A stretch of 64,000 nucleotides of DNA from Litoditis marina (GCA_964036275.1 OZ038437.1:12890638-12954637); one strand, 5' to 3'; positions 33,021-41,117 are shown, numbered from the stretch's first letter. Translations and numbers: made by a program. The notes: generated from the sequence alone by a model not told the origin.

Positions 33021-33128
33021 GTCTAGAACTATATCCACCTGGCCTCCTTCCGTGCAATCAGTGTCCTCCGGGTTCGCCGTCACAGAGACGAGTAGAATGG
33101 CAGCCAGAACAAACTTGGTAGTTCGCAT
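15536..33128 (-). CDS. secreted protein with seven ShK (SXC) domains
   Basis: Fifteen exons (descending): 33128-33039, 32699-32580, 31419-31299, 30628-30521, 30300-30221, 29422-29374, 29004-28898, 28068-27949, 27506-27401, 27083-27010, 25487-25439, 24259-24193, 21799-21690, 20832-20778, 15635-15536. Together 1356 nt, 451 residues, phases consistent throughout. Residues 1-18 are a signal peptide ([14 protein letters not shown]); ATG follows a CATTTCAG acceptor by one base. Seven six-Cys ShK domains follow, each ending [42 protein letters not shown] or CPHICGLC (twice, the last directly before TAG). A Thr-rich, probably O-glycosylated linker lies at about 191-215. Domains 1 and 4 share exon structure (SATDCS...CF, then GADGRP), as do 3 and 5, and 6 and 7, showing internal duplication. 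Such domains occur in nematode secreted and surface proteins and in potassium-channel-blocking peptides; specific function unknown. Introns are large and packed with mobile elements, so expression splicing should be confirmed. Confidence 0.85.
15640..15958 (-). mobile_element. tRNA-derived element joined to a family A MITE, copy 1
   Basis: On the minus strand a tRNA-like A box (TAGCGCAGTGGGTAGCG) and B box (GGTTCGATTCC) lie about 30 bases apart. Upstream on that strand is GGTACTGTATATCTCACTTTC, then a diverged family A MITE (15838-15958). The same order is repeated at 21830-22140 as part of a duplicated exon-intron block. Confidence 0.75.
15978..16312. mobile_element. TIR element AATTAGTATAAAAAAC (family D), left part with split right end
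   Basis: Left end matches the intact copy at 40798-41117. The inner arm GTACAAGAAATATGAAAGAAG returns inverted near 16290-16307, but the outer right end (CTTTACACCCGTTTTTCATACTAATT) is found only at 19480-19507, so roughly 3.2 kb now separates the two halves. Confidence 0.7.
16540..17150. repeat. spaced CG-rich palindromic patches
   Basis: Five patches made of CGCGACGCG, GCGCGC and GTCGCG words near 16546, 16686, 16877, 17000 and 17118 within AT-rich DNA. No coding potential seen. Part of the 3.2-kb insertion in ShK intron 14. Confidence 0.6.
17880..18890. repeat. about 140-bp tandem satellite with a GGCGCC palindrome per unit
   Basis: GGCGCC-type palindromes recur near 17902, 18042, 18183, 18322, 18472, 18605, 18742 and 18869. 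The first three units also share ACCGATTTNGCTGAAATTTG, AACATGAGTTMTAATGCAAA and GTCGCGCCAAATATGAGATG; later units are more diverged. CT-rich TCCCTCCTCC at 17728-17780 lies just before. Confidence 0.8.
19100..19480. mobile_element. fold-back element sharing AAAGTGGGGG ends, copy 1
   Basis: Left arm from AAAAAGTGGGGGAACCAAC at about 19112 to CAAATGTTGCACAATGGT at 19253 returns inverted at about 19332-19478, nearly perfectly, around a loop of about 80 bases. Confidence 0.85.
19494..20292. repeat. 0.8-kb dispersed element with tRNA-like segment, copy 1
   Basis: Aligns with 41104-41821 from TACTAATTGAACTCTTTTTC to CTGCGCAGCGCTCCGCGCTG. On the minus strand at 19688-19755 an A box (TGGCGGATTGGATAAAAGC) and B box (GGTTCGATTCC) are visible, so it may contain a tRNA-derived promoter. 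Ends in a CG hairpin, CGCAGCGC / GCGCTGCG. Confidence 0.7.
20300..20525. repeat. 0.23-kb dispersed repeat, copy 1
   Basis: GTTACGGTTCGGAAGAAAAATTG to GTATGTGCGAACCGCCTAATTG; nearly identical to 22165-22395 apart from one short insertion. Confidence 0.85.
20854..21292. mobile_element. fold-back element sharing AAAGTGGGGGCCCAAC ends, copy 2
   Basis: ATTCATCAAAAAGTGGGGGC and GCCCCCACTTTTTGATGAAT bound two arms of about 165-190 bases (through GAACATTCTAAAGTGATGATG) that are inverted copies with minor changes. Lies in ShK intron 13 immediately beyond exon 14. Confidence 0.85.
21830..22140 (-). mobile_element. tRNA-derived element joined to a family A MITE, copy 2
   Basis: Same order and near-identical sequence to 15640-15958, including TCGAACCTGCAAGCAAAC, GTGAGACATACAGTACCCTTCC and the diverged MITE 22030-22140. 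Confidence 0.75.
22165..22395. repeat. 0.23-kb dispersed repeat, copy 2
   Basis: Second copy of 20300-20525; it directly abuts the tRNA-derived block, which the first copy does not. Confidence 0.85.
22632..22653. repeat. (TG)n microsatellite
   Basis: Eleven uninterrupted TG units. Confidence 0.95.
22905..23575. repeat. 130-bp tandem satellite with TGACGTCA sites
   Basis: Units begin GATGACGTCATTTTTGAAAA at 22982, 23112 and 23242, with more diverged units at 23372 and 23499. Each holds two TGACGTCA-type words and AAGGGTCAATTAACGGTGAA. Confidence 0.9.
23643..24177. mobile_element. fold-back element sharing AAAGTGGGGGCCCAAC ends, copy 3
   Basis: ATTCATGAAAAAGTGGGGGC at the left and its exact complement at the right; arms of about 215 bases (through TCTACAAATCACAG) around a loop of about 120 bases. 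Its right edge is 16 bases from ShK exon 12. Confidence 0.9.
24660..25085. repeat. GGTTACC/GGTAACC-rich repeat
   Basis: Inverted words such as TTTTTGGTAACCGGTTGGTAACC and GGTTACCAACCGGTAACC; related sequence at 30690-30890. In ShK intron 11. Confidence 0.6.
25955..26190. mobile_element. family C element, copy 2
   Basis: TTTCATTCCCATTGAGACCC to TTGGCGCTAATCGTTCTGAG; the uninterrupted left end here shows the original target of the hAT-like insertion at 13529. Confidence 0.7.
26875..26995. mobile_element. family A MITE, copy 2
   Basis: TTTAAAGCAGGACGACGG to CACATAATCATCCATCTTTA with the usual inner inverted pair. It lies 15 bases from ShK exon 10. Confidence 0.8.
27142..27166. repeat. (TA)n microsatellite
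   Basis: Uninterrupted AT dinucleotides in ShK intron 9. Confidence 0.9.
27827..27945. mobile_element. family A MITE, copy 3
   Basis: ACAGGACGATTAAGTGGACC to CACAAATTCGTCCTTCTTCA; abuts the donor of ShK exon 8 within 4 bases. Confidence 0.8.
28175..28600. mobile_element. family C element, copy 3 (diverged)
   Basis: GTTTGTTTCATTCGCACTGAGACTCATTGG, later GAGAGAGCACGCAGATC and AGAACAATTAGCGCCAATTC. Confidence 0.6.
28640..28812 (-). mobile_element. tRNA-derived element, copy 3
   Basis: Minus strand: GGTACTGTATATCTCACTTTC, then A box TAGCGCAGCGGTAAGCG and B box GGTTCGATTCC, then AGTCAGAAACTTATAAATT. Confidence 0.7.
29874..29993. mobile_element. GC-rich hairpin MITE
   Basis: GAGGCCGTATGCAAGAAACA with inverted TGCTTCATGCATACGGCCTC; inner arms ATCCCGGGCCGG and AGCTCGGGA pair as well. 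About 52-base arms. ShK intron 5. Confidence 0.85.
30690..30890. repeat. GGTTACC/GGTAACC-rich repeat, copy 2
   Basis: Related to 24660-25085 by GTTACCTAATTAGGTAACC and TGGTAACTC-type words. Confidence 0.5.
31110..31232. mobile_element. family A MITE, copy 4
   Basis: TGGGACGATTATGTTGACAG to CACATAATCGTTTTACTCTA. Confidence 0.75.
32218..32443. repeat. GGAGAYCGGAACACAA repeat (family E), copy 1
   Basis: GGGAGATCGGAACACAACTTG to CATGTTGCTCTCCGGTCTC. The ends are inverted (GAGAYCGGA / TCCGGTCTC). A near-identical copy is at 59040-59245, sharing CCACGTGACATTCACATGAC and CCGCGCGACACGCAACGCG. Confidence 0.8.
32800..32930. mobile_element. family C fragment
   Basis: AACGATTGACGTCAATTTTC through AATGAGGCCGCAGTC to TCTGCGTCTC; ends at the CT repeat. 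Confidence 0.5.
32918..33022. repeat. (CT)n microsatellite in ShK intron 1
   Basis: Nearly pure CT on the plus strand, GA on the coding strand, starting about 15 bases beyond the exon 1 donor. Confidence 0.95.
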
Positions 33129-33167
33129 TCTGAAATGTCACATGCAATGTACTGTTAGTTAGTTGCA

Positions 33168-33275
33168 CAGTCACGAGAACCATGTTAAGCACAGCAGAAC
33201 TCAGAAACGTGCCAGGAAAAAGTGCACAATTCCTCATTGGAACACCATTTCACGTGACTATTCATTTCACTTCTA
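33168..33275. mobile_element. family B element, copy 2
   Basis: CAGTCACGAGAACCATGTTAAGC to TTTCACGTGACTATTCATTT, about 40 bases upstream of the ShK start codon. Confidence 0.75.
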
Positions 33276-33962
33276 GTATAAATTACAACTGATTATAGAA
33301 ATATATGTAGAAACAAGACTAAAAGATTGATAGTGTTCCTTCGAACAATCAACCATAGATTAGGAACAATTCAGAAACACCTCCGTGAAAGTTCAGTGAG
33401 AGCTTAGTGATATCTCAGAAACATACAGGATTCTCTATTACAAAGAATAATCCAAAGACACTGGCGAAATTTGAGTTTGCATTACAAAGTAGTGGTTAGA
33501 AACTTCAAAAGTGTACTGTAGGAGGCTCAGTAAAAATGATGTGGACTATCACTCCTACTGAGACTGTTTATGAAACTGTCGAGGACTAGTCCAGAAGAAA
33601 GATTTTGAGAACAACAGGCGACGTCCCCCTTATAAACAGCGAATCTTTTTCTTATTAGTATTCTATCCGAACAAAAATGTATGAACAGTGCGCGTTGAAT
33701 AGTTAATAGTCATATTGGAAAAATGGGGAAATAGCCGAATTCGACCAAAACAAATACATGTTTGAATTTTATCTTCTCCAGCAGATAAAATTAAGGTGAA
33801 GACATCCGAAAAACGTGTCGAAAACTTTGCGTTCTTAGGTTCTCACACATCTCAGATTTTGATTTTTATTAAAATATCAAAAAAAAAATTTTAAACGAAA
33901 GTTCATCAGAGAACAGTTTTATGACACCCGGCTTGTGTTGAGTTGAATAGTTTGTTTGTAGA

Positions 33963-34552
33963 ATTCAATAGTCAATGTACTCCATCTTGGCGCAAAAAAT
34001 GCAAGAGAAAAGTACTACATCAATGGAAAAGCAATTGAAGCAAAAGAAGTGATCAGAGATCTTGGAATCATGATTGACGAAAAGTTGAATTTTGAATCTC
34101 ATATTAATCAACAGGTTGCCAAAGCTTCAGCGATTTCTACAAAAATAATTCGGTCCTTTTCTTTCTGCACCCCAAATGAGTATATGGCATTGTTCAACAC
34201 TTATGTTTCTCCTATACTTCTTTACTGTTCTGAAGTCTTCAATCCAGCGTTAAACTCTAGGTTATCCTTAGTATTAGAAAGACCACTCAGAAGATTCACG
34301 GCTTCAGCGTTTCAAAAATGCCATGTTCAGTACGATGCATACACAGATCGCTTGAACCAATTGAATGAGAAACCGTTTTATTTCAGACGTGTTAAAAATG
34401 ATTTGTTACAGGCTTACAAGATAAAGTCGGGCCTATCCCAACTACCCACCGTTCCATGGAAAAACAGTAACCTCCCGAGGGATAGGCATCGACTTGTATT
34501 GTGTGATAAAATATGTGATAACATTAGGTTATTTTATTTGAACAAAATATAA
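33963..34552 (+). pseudogene. 3'-end fragment of a non-LTR retrotransposon reverse transcriptase
   Basis: Open for about 196 codons to TAA at 34550-34552. It begins in LHLGAKNAREKYYINGK and continues KEVIRDLGIMIDEKLNFESH, SHINQQVAKA, then FNTYVSPILLYCSEVFNP and LERPLRRFT. This is the thumb/C-terminal part of LINE-type reverse transcriptases (pattern DLG-x-x-D-x-x-L-x-F-x-x-H-I ... YVxPILxYC ... LExxLRRFT). The catalytic palm with YADD and any endonuclease are absent, as expected for a 5'-truncated copy. A stop precedes the fragment. Clade not assignable. Confidence 0.8.
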
Positions 34553-34581
34553 TTGTGTCACTAGGACTTTTGGATGGTGGT

Positions 34582-34739
34582 ATGATTAAGTTAATGTGCT
34601 CAGTGAGAGATGTACTCAAAACCGTTTCGACCCTGATTCAAGACGGTTTTGGGTTTTCTCAGAGGGTCAGAGGTCTTGAATCAGGGTCGAAACGGTTTTG
34701 AGTACATCTCTCACTGAGCACATTAACTTAATCATATGT
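34582..34739. mobile_element. near-perfect hairpin element with 9-bp target duplication
   Basis: Arms of about 63 bases: ATGATTAAGTTAATGTGCTC ... CCTGATTCAAGAC and the inverted GTCTTGAATCAGG ... GAGCACATTAACTTAATCAT, with a loop of about 27 bases. Both flanks carry GATGGTGGT (34573-34581 and 34740-34748), as after a transposition with 9-bp duplication. The stop codon of the minus-strand mucin gene (34728-34730) lies in the right arm. Confidence 0.85.
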
Positions 34740-37700
34740 GATGGTGGTGACAGCTCCTTCAGTGGAAATGCCGGGATTCGAAGATGAAGTCCTACCAGTT
34801 GGTCTGGCGGTAGCACGGGTTGTCTTTCGAGCTGCAGGAGCAACGTTCGCTGGAGTAGTTCTCACGGAAGGTCCCGCTCTTGGATTGGACGCAGTGGTCG
34901 GGACAGTTGGATGAGCTGGAGCAGTTCTGGCTGTAACACGGGTTGTCTTTCGAGCTGCAGGAGCAACGTTCGCTGGGGTAGTTCTCACGGAAGGTCCAGC
35001 TCTCGGATTGGATGCAGTGGTCGGGACAGTAGGATGAGCTGAAGCAGTTCTGGCGCTAGCATGAGTCGTCTTTTGAGCTGCAGGAGCAACATTCGCTGGG
35101 GTAGTTCTCACGGAAGGTCCAGCTCTCGGATTGGATGCAGTGGTCGGGACAGTAGGATGAGCTGGAGCAGTTCTGGCTGTAACACGGGTTGTCTTTCGAG
35201 CTGCAGGAGCAACGTTCGCTGGGGTAGTTCTCACGGAAGGTCCAGCTCTCGGATTGGATGCAGTGGTCGGGACAGTAGGATGAGCTGAAGCAGTTCTGGC
35301 GGTAGCATGAGTCGTCTTTTGAGCTGCAGGAGCAACATTCGTTGGGGTGGTTCTCATGGCAGGTCCAGCTCCGGGATCAGATGCAGTGGTCGCCACAATT
35401 GGCTGAACTGGAGCAGTTTTGGCGGTAACATGAGTCGTCTTCTGAGCTGCAGGAGCAACATTCGTTAGGGTGGTTCTCACGGCAGGTCTAGCTCCGGGAT
35501 CAGATGCAGTGGTCGCCACAGTTGGCTGAGCTGAAGCAGTTCTGGCGGTAGCATGAGTCGTCTTTTGAGCTGCCGGAGCAACATTCGTTGGGGTGGTTCT
35601 CACGGCTGGTCCAGCTCCGGGATCAGATGCAGTGGTCGCCACAACTGGCTGAACTGGAGCAGTTTTGGCGGTAACATGAGTCGTCTTCTGAGCTGCAGGA
35701 GCAACATTCGTTGGGGTGGTTCTCACGGCAGGTCCAGCTCCGGGATCAGATGCAGTGGTCGCCACAGTTGGCTGAACTGGAGCAGTTGTGGCGGTAGCAT
35801 GAGTCGTCTTTTGAGCTGCAGGAGCAACATTCTTTGGGGTGGTTCTCACGGCAGGTCCAGCTCCGGGATTAGATGCAGTGGTCGCCACAGTTGGCTGAGC
35901 TGAAGCAGTTTTGGCGGTAGCATGAGTCGTCGTTTGAGCTGCAGAAGCAACATTCGTTGGGGTGGTTCTCACGGCAGGTCCAGCTCCGGGATTAGATGCA
36001 GTGGGCGCAACAGTCGGTTGAGCTGTAGCAGCTGCTTCAGTGATGTCTGCACTGGCTGTTGTAGATGTTGCGGTGGATGTAGAAGTTGAGGTTGTGGTAG
36101 GAGAAGGTGCCGTGGTAGTTGTGCTAGTGCTGGTGGATGTAGAAGTTGTAGTTGTTCGCAGTTTTGCGACGAGGGCTGAAAATACTATAATGAGTGACGA
36201 AGAAAGACAGCTATACTTTCATTCAATCGCATAGTCACGTGAAACATGCTAAACGCAGCAGAACTCAGAAACGTGCAATGACGAAGTGCACGACTCCTCT
36301 TTAGAATGCTAAATTTACGTGACTATTCAATTTATGTCAAGTATGTGAGTGTGTACAATGACAGTGAAGTAGAGAAGAAATTGAGAAAAGAAATGGAAAG
36401 TGTACGTTCCGTCTCAAACCTGGCGGCGTAGCAATCTCTTCATTCTCATGAGAAGTTTACATGAGTTTTTCATGGGCTATTCGTGAACTCTCAACTCTCA
36501 ATGATGAAGCATAGTATCCAATGAAATTTATGAGAAGCTCATGCTAATAGCTCGTGAGGAATCTCATGAGATTTTGAAGGACTGCTAAGCCGCCTGCTGA
36601 AAGGACAGTCCGGAAGTTGTCACATTTGTCATGTGCATCTCTGGCCGTATCCATGAACATCCTTTATCCCAGCCTGCGTTTGCTCAAATATACGCTGTTT
36701 CTCTGGTCCAACATCCCGCAAGGATACCAGATTTGCAAAATAGTGCTCTAGAGTGAGAGACGCAGGTAGGCGTGATGGGGCCGGGATGTTCTAGCAGTTC
36801 ACACCATTCCTACTGAGACTCCTACAGTAACCTTACAAACTTTCCGAAGGCTGTTGTAAAGCTGAAAATGTAGTTCATTTAAAATGCTCTCGTATATTTA
36901 CTCTACCTAAAAAGGAGAATGAGGTACAAAAATCCTTAACTTCTCCGAGCAAAAGGAAGTAAGAAAAACGGCTAGGAAGTTACGGAATCTTACTGTAGAG
37001 GTCTCAGTAGGAATGGAAAACACTATACGTACTCTGCAATCATTGCATGTGGATTAATCAGTTCATCGAAAACACTGACCACTAAGCTCCGAGACGCATT
37101 TGCTGACAGCATTTTTGGCTCTGCTTAGCTCCCCTCTCACAGTCTGAAAAAGGGGTGAATGGGGAAAGTAGTATACTGTACCAGATTATGACGTAAATGT
37201 TATAGGGAACGACCATTATTCGAGGTTAATCGTTAAACGCTCTATTATTTATAAATTTCGACCAAAAACGACAGAAACACGTTGAATCAGGACTATTATG
37301 TGGAACAATACCGAAGGAACGGTCCTCTAAACTGCAATTGGACAATGTGTTGTAGTTCAAAGGATCGAAGCGTTGGGATTGGACCACATATATCCTTCTT
37401 TAACCACCACTCGAAATCACACTCCATCTGATAGTTTAATCAGATTTCGCATGTAGATATAGATTCTCGAACCTGATTGAATTTTCCGATGTCCCCGTTG
37501 CAGAGGTCCGTGTTGCAGAAGCACTCAGCAGCGGGGTTCTCCCCCCTGTTCTCGGCACAGCCGTTGGTCTGTAAAAGTGACATTTAGGGGAATTTCGTGG
37601 TTTGATTTCGAGAAGCGACGTGAATCAAGCAGTTACTAGAACTAGAACTATACTAGAAGTAAATCGAATGGTCACGTGAGTTTAGCTTTCTAATGTGGCA

Positions 37701-38676
37701 TCGTGCAATTTGTTATTGCACTTTTCTAAGTTCTGATGTGCTTAGCAAGTTCACGTGACTGTGAAATTAACTTACAGTATAACCACTCGCGCAAACTACA
37801 AAAACAGCCGCGTAGAAAGACGTACACCGTAAATCATGTTTTGTAAAGAGCGATCGGTGAATAGACACGAGAAAATCACATGATTCCACACTTATTCTTG
37901 CTTGGTGGGAAAATAGGTTATGAAACCATTCACATTTACGTTACTTGAAGAAGGACGATTTTGTGATCCAATCTCAACGCTTCAGTTCTCTAAACTGCAA
38001 TACATTTTTCAATTGCAGTTTGGAGGACCTATGCGCCGGGAGTGTTCCACATGATCGTCCTGCTTTAAGTTAAGGCAACTGAGGTGGGTTCACTTTTCAA
38101 AAGTAGGGTTTCTGGGCCGAGAAGTTCTGAACGTGAACAAATGTTTTTCGATCATATGTTTTTATACCCAGGTCAAATAGTTTCGAGAGGGCAATTTACG
38201 CAAGGAACCAGGTTGATATCAACTATTAAAATCGACCCGGTTGCCTTTAGAATGCAACCGAAAAGTGACCAAATCGCATTTAAGAACCAACCAACTTTTT
38301 TTTTACAAAAGCAAGCAACCGAGTTTTGTAAAGTAATCTTGATGACTTTATCATCGCCCCGGTTGCTTTTGTGAGAAAAGATTGGTTGATTTGAGAATCA
38401 GCCGAATTTTCTTCACAAAAGCAACCGGGTTGATTTTTGGTTGAAATCAACCCGGTTGCTTGTGGGAGTATTCAACATCAGAAACTACCTTGGTCAAAAA
38501 TTTCGATAGCGAGCTACACGTGAATATACAACGTGAGTCTTCCAACAAAGCCACAGCTTGACACGATTCTCCTTCACTGCATCTCATTTCAAAGGGCGGC
38601 CGCTTCGCATATTTCTTATTCATTTTCGAATCGTACTTGTAACATTGCAGACCACACGAGATACCCACCAGTAAGG
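34728..38676 (-). CDS. secreted ET/Ly6-like Cys-rich domain fused to a mucin (5' end missing)
   Basis: Exons (descending): 38676-38489, 37568-37473, 37143-37080, 36175-34728, phases consistent; at least 598 residues. The first recognised exon opens in phase 1 with LLVGISCGLQC, the end of a signal peptide, so one short upstream exon with the ATG was not located. The Cys-rich part has ten or so cysteines and ends CFCNTDLCN, the closing pattern of three-finger Ly6/ET-module domains of nematode surface proteins. A short link with SKCVSEL follows. The final 1448-nt exon is Thr/Ser/Pro/Ala-rich: a TTTTSTSTSTSTTTT stretch, then ten 41-residue repeats with TTASDPGAGPAVRTTP, typical of O-glycosylated mucins. 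The last two residues and stop come from the inserted hairpin at 34582-34739. Likely a secreted or cuticle/glycocalyx protein. Function not established. Confidence 0.75.
34790..36020 (-). repeat. 123-bp coding minisatellite of the mucin
   Basis: Ten copies, marked by GTTGGGGTGGTTCTCACGGC and variants at exact 123-base steps (34852, 34975, 35098, 35221, then 35341-35956). Two subfamilies: the C-terminal five read SNPRAGPSVRTTPANVAP, the N-terminal five SDPGAGPAVRTTPTNVAP. All keep the reading frame. Confidence 0.95.
36232..36335. mobile_element. family B element, copy 3
   Basis: AGTCACGTGAAACATGCTAAACG to TTTACGTGACTATTCAATTT, just upstream of the last mucin exon. Confidence 0.75.
36422..36594. 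mobile_element. GGCGGCGTAGCAATC element (family F), copy 1
   Basis: Ends GGCGGCGTAGCAATCTC and ...CTGCTAAGCCGCC are inverted; inside are many CTCATGAGAA-type palindromes. About 175 bp. Confidence 0.8.
36797..37030. mobile_element. CATTCCTACTGAGACTCCTACAGTAA element (family G), copy 1
   Basis: Left CCATTCCTACTGAGACTCCTACAGTAACC; right TTACTGTAGAGGTCTCAGTAGGAATGG. About 27-bp inverted ends and unrelated cores between copies. Confidence 0.85.
37285..37408. mobile_element. family A MITE, copy 5
   Basis: ATCAGGACTATTATGTGGAAC to GGACCACATATATCCTTCTTTAA. Confidence 0.8.
37664..37775. mobile_element. family B element, copy 4
   Basis: AATGGTCACGTGAGTTTAGC to AGTTCACGTGACTGTGAAATT, opposite orientation. 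Confidence 0.75.
37943..38067. mobile_element. family A MITE, copy 6
   Basis: TTGAAGAAGGACGATTTTGTG to CACATGATCGTCCTGCTTTAA. Confidence 0.85.
38150..38462. repeat. AACCGGGTTGAT/ATCAACCCGGTT-rich repeat
   Basis: Several inverted pairs of GGTTGATNTCAACC and GCAACCGGGTTG; ends only 27 bases from the mucin exon at 38489. Likely a palindromic mobile element; borders unclear. Confidence 0.5.
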
Positions 38677-39714
38677 CTGCAAATAATAATGATAAAAATA
38701 TTTTACAACCACTATTTCAGCCGTGTGTTACTTTATTCATACTGATACAACCAAGACAATGGATTTATATCCGTATAATGCGGTCCGCCATCGAGATACA
38801 TTACCAATCGATAAGCATAAATTCGAAAAAACTCTTTCAAGTGAGAACGTTTATTAAGACATGATATATAAAACTACATTTTACATAACCTATCTCCCCC
38901 CCCCCCCGTTTCGACTGTTGAAATTGATAAAATCTTCCAAAATGAGTGACGTTCCCTCTAATGTAAAATGCTCCAACTTTCGAGTCAAAGGTTATTACGT
39001 TGCAATTTTCCCCAAATCTTGTAGTGTTTTCTGAATCTTTACCACTACGAAGTTCGAGAGCTCAATCATAAACTAAGCATTAGAAAAAGACTCCTGACTA
39101 GTTGATGGATTACTGTAGGAGGACATGGCTCAACCAACTGACCAAGGCAGAGAGCGTGACGGAATAGCTGCATTCTTTCACTGGCACAGTGGAAAGAATG
39201 AAGTTCCTGAACTTTTCTCAGCGCTCGGTATGAAAACCTTTTGGAAACGGGGAAATTTCCGAGGCAAAAGATTGTTTATTACCAGGATAATGTTTTCCCG
39301 AAAAGAATGGAAACCGAGAATTGCATGATAATCTGGTCAAAATCTCCAACCTGTTCCACGTACGAAAACGCTTGGAAACTCCATAAACGGGGGAATTCAG
39401 GAAATTAGGAAAAAGAACATGTTTTTTCAGACTGTGAAAAATTCCCTGTCATTTTTTATAGATAGAAAACATAATTTAATGTTGTTTGCTAGCGCCTAGC
39501 GTCAAAATATTGTTTTGTGTATCAACAGTAGAGAGAGAAATCATGGGAGTTCCAGATTCTGTCAAAGTTGTGTAGCTTTGGGCGTTGTGCCATGTATTTT
39601 CGATGAGTCATTCTTAGAGCAAACACTACTTTTCTGAATAGTTTTCAGTTATACGTGGTGTAATGAAGAGAAAGAACCATTTTATCGCAATTTTGACAGA
39701 AATCCATAATGGTG

Positions 39715-39900
39715 GAAATCAATTGACAGGTTCTCCTCAAAAAGATTGACTCCAAGTTTCTGCGATTGGCCGGCTAGAGATGCGAGAAAGCATGGGGATC
39801 AATGAGGGCGCAGTCATCTGCGTCTCTCTGACCTGCGCACTCTCTCGTCGAGGCCGCTACAAAAGTGGCTGGCCAATTGGCTGGCACTTGTTGGAAAACA
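39715..39900. mobile_element. family C element, copy 4
   Basis: AGAAAGCATGGGGATCAATGAGG, then CTCTCTGACCTGCGCACTCTCTCG, ending GGCTGGCCAATTGGCTGGC. Confidence 0.6.
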
Positions 39901-39949
39901 AAAGCAACCGGCGCTATACATGCCTATCTCTACCAGAGTACGTATGCTA

Positions 39950-40106
39950 GAAGATCCCGACACCTTCATCTCATCCTGCGTCTCCTCAAACAAATGCTAT
40001 TTCTGTGCTCTACATCCTGCCGGGATGTAAGAGACGAGAAATAGTGAGGCAGAGCGAGAGACGCAGGATGGGATGAAGGTGCCGGGATATTCTAGCATAC
40101 GTACTC
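39950..40106. mobile_element. hairpin MITE GTACGTATGCTAGAA
   Basis: GTACGTATGCTAGAAGATCCC and its inverted GGGATATTCTAGCATACGTAC; inner CTTCATCTCATCCTGCGTCTC pairs with GAGACGCAGGATGGGATGAAG. Related pieces at 36655-36795, 56565-56705 and at the right edge from 63955. Confidence 0.85.
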
Positions 40107-40257
40107 AGTTTTGAGTAAAATGAGGTCGGAGCTGAATAGATAATAAGTCACCTTTCAACCAAGAACAGTACAACCAGTTTTCATTTTTTTTGTGCGGTGA
40201 GGTTTTTCGCTTTTTTTTTCAATCTACACTCCATTTTGAGGCATCGTTTACTGCTTA

Positions 40258-40490
40258 GTTCCGGTCACTCGGACAATTCCTTACCAATTAACAAGCCAGT
40301 TTTGTGGTTGCATGGACGAGAGAGTGTGCAGATCTAAGAGTTGCAGATGTGTCAGACTGTCTGCGGCCTCATTGACCTGCATGCTCTCTCGCTTTTGTAG
40401 TTCGCTAATCGCAGAAAATTGGCGCCAATCGTTCTGAGCATTCTCACAGAGACTTTTGCAGCGTGGCAATGAAACTTTCCGTCTATTTTT
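40258..40490. mobile_element. family C element, copy 5
   Basis: GAGAGAGTGTGCAGATCTAAG through CATTGACCTGCATGCTCTCTCG to TTGGCGCCAATCGTTCTGAGC. Confidence 0.65.
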
Positions 40491-40542
40491 CATCATGCTA
40501 AATGTTTCCCAGATGATTGTACTTGATCAGTTTATAACCTAT

Positions 40543-40734
40543 AGTCGTCATTTTCCCCATAAAAACAACCGAGGGTTCGATTGATTAAGCGATGCGGGGC
40601 GAGCGGTCGTTGATAATTTGCCAGCGGTTAAGAGAGTGTGTAGGTCAATGATACGCAGATTGGCTGGCCCCTCGCCAAACACCGCCCCATACAAAATCGA
40701 TTGTACGGTGTCCACAACGGTTTGACAAATCCTA
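40543..40734. repeat. family H repeat (CGCCATTTTCCCCAT ... CGGTTTGACAAATCCTA), copy 1
   Basis: Shares AGCGATGCGGGGCGAGCGGTC, AATGATACGCAGA and GTGTCCACAACGGTTTGACA with 45435-45633 and 60436-60629. Confidence 0.85.
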
Positions 40735-40797
40735 TATATTGTGTAAATACTTGTCATATAATGTTTGTGAACTTGGCAAATTGCCAAAATCTACATT

Positions 40798-41117
40798 TAT
40801 TAGTATAAAAAACGAGTGTAAAAAAAAGTAAAGATTAGTTTTGGATAAAACGTGTACAAGAAATATAAAAGAAGTCCAATAAAAATATTTTGAGGAAAAG
40901 TCTAATCTCGCTCGGTTTGAAATTTCAAAAAAACGTTTTGTTACCGAAAAGAAAACCTCTGACTGCGAATCATAATGATCTAGCTTATACTCCGTTGTTT
41001 TCAAGAAAAGCGAGATTAGACTTTTCCTCAAAATATTTTTATTGGACTTCTTTTATATTTCTTGCACACGTTTTATCCAAAACTAATCTTTACTTTTTTT
41101 TACACTCGTTTTTTATA
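40798..41117. mobile_element. TIR element family D, intact copy
   Basis: ATTAGTATAAAAAACGAGTG and CACTCGTTTTTTATACTAAT are exact inverted ends; the arms extend about 115 bases (AAATATTTTGAGGAAAAGTC). It is followed at once by the 0.7-kb element 41104-41821, the same order as 15978...20292. Confidence 0.9.

Noticed and set aside
35061..35903. Plus-strand open frames rich in Ser, Gly, Arg and Cys
   Set aside because: Antisense shadow of the mucin's 123-bp repeats; the minus frame is continuous over the whole exon and fits the upstream exons.
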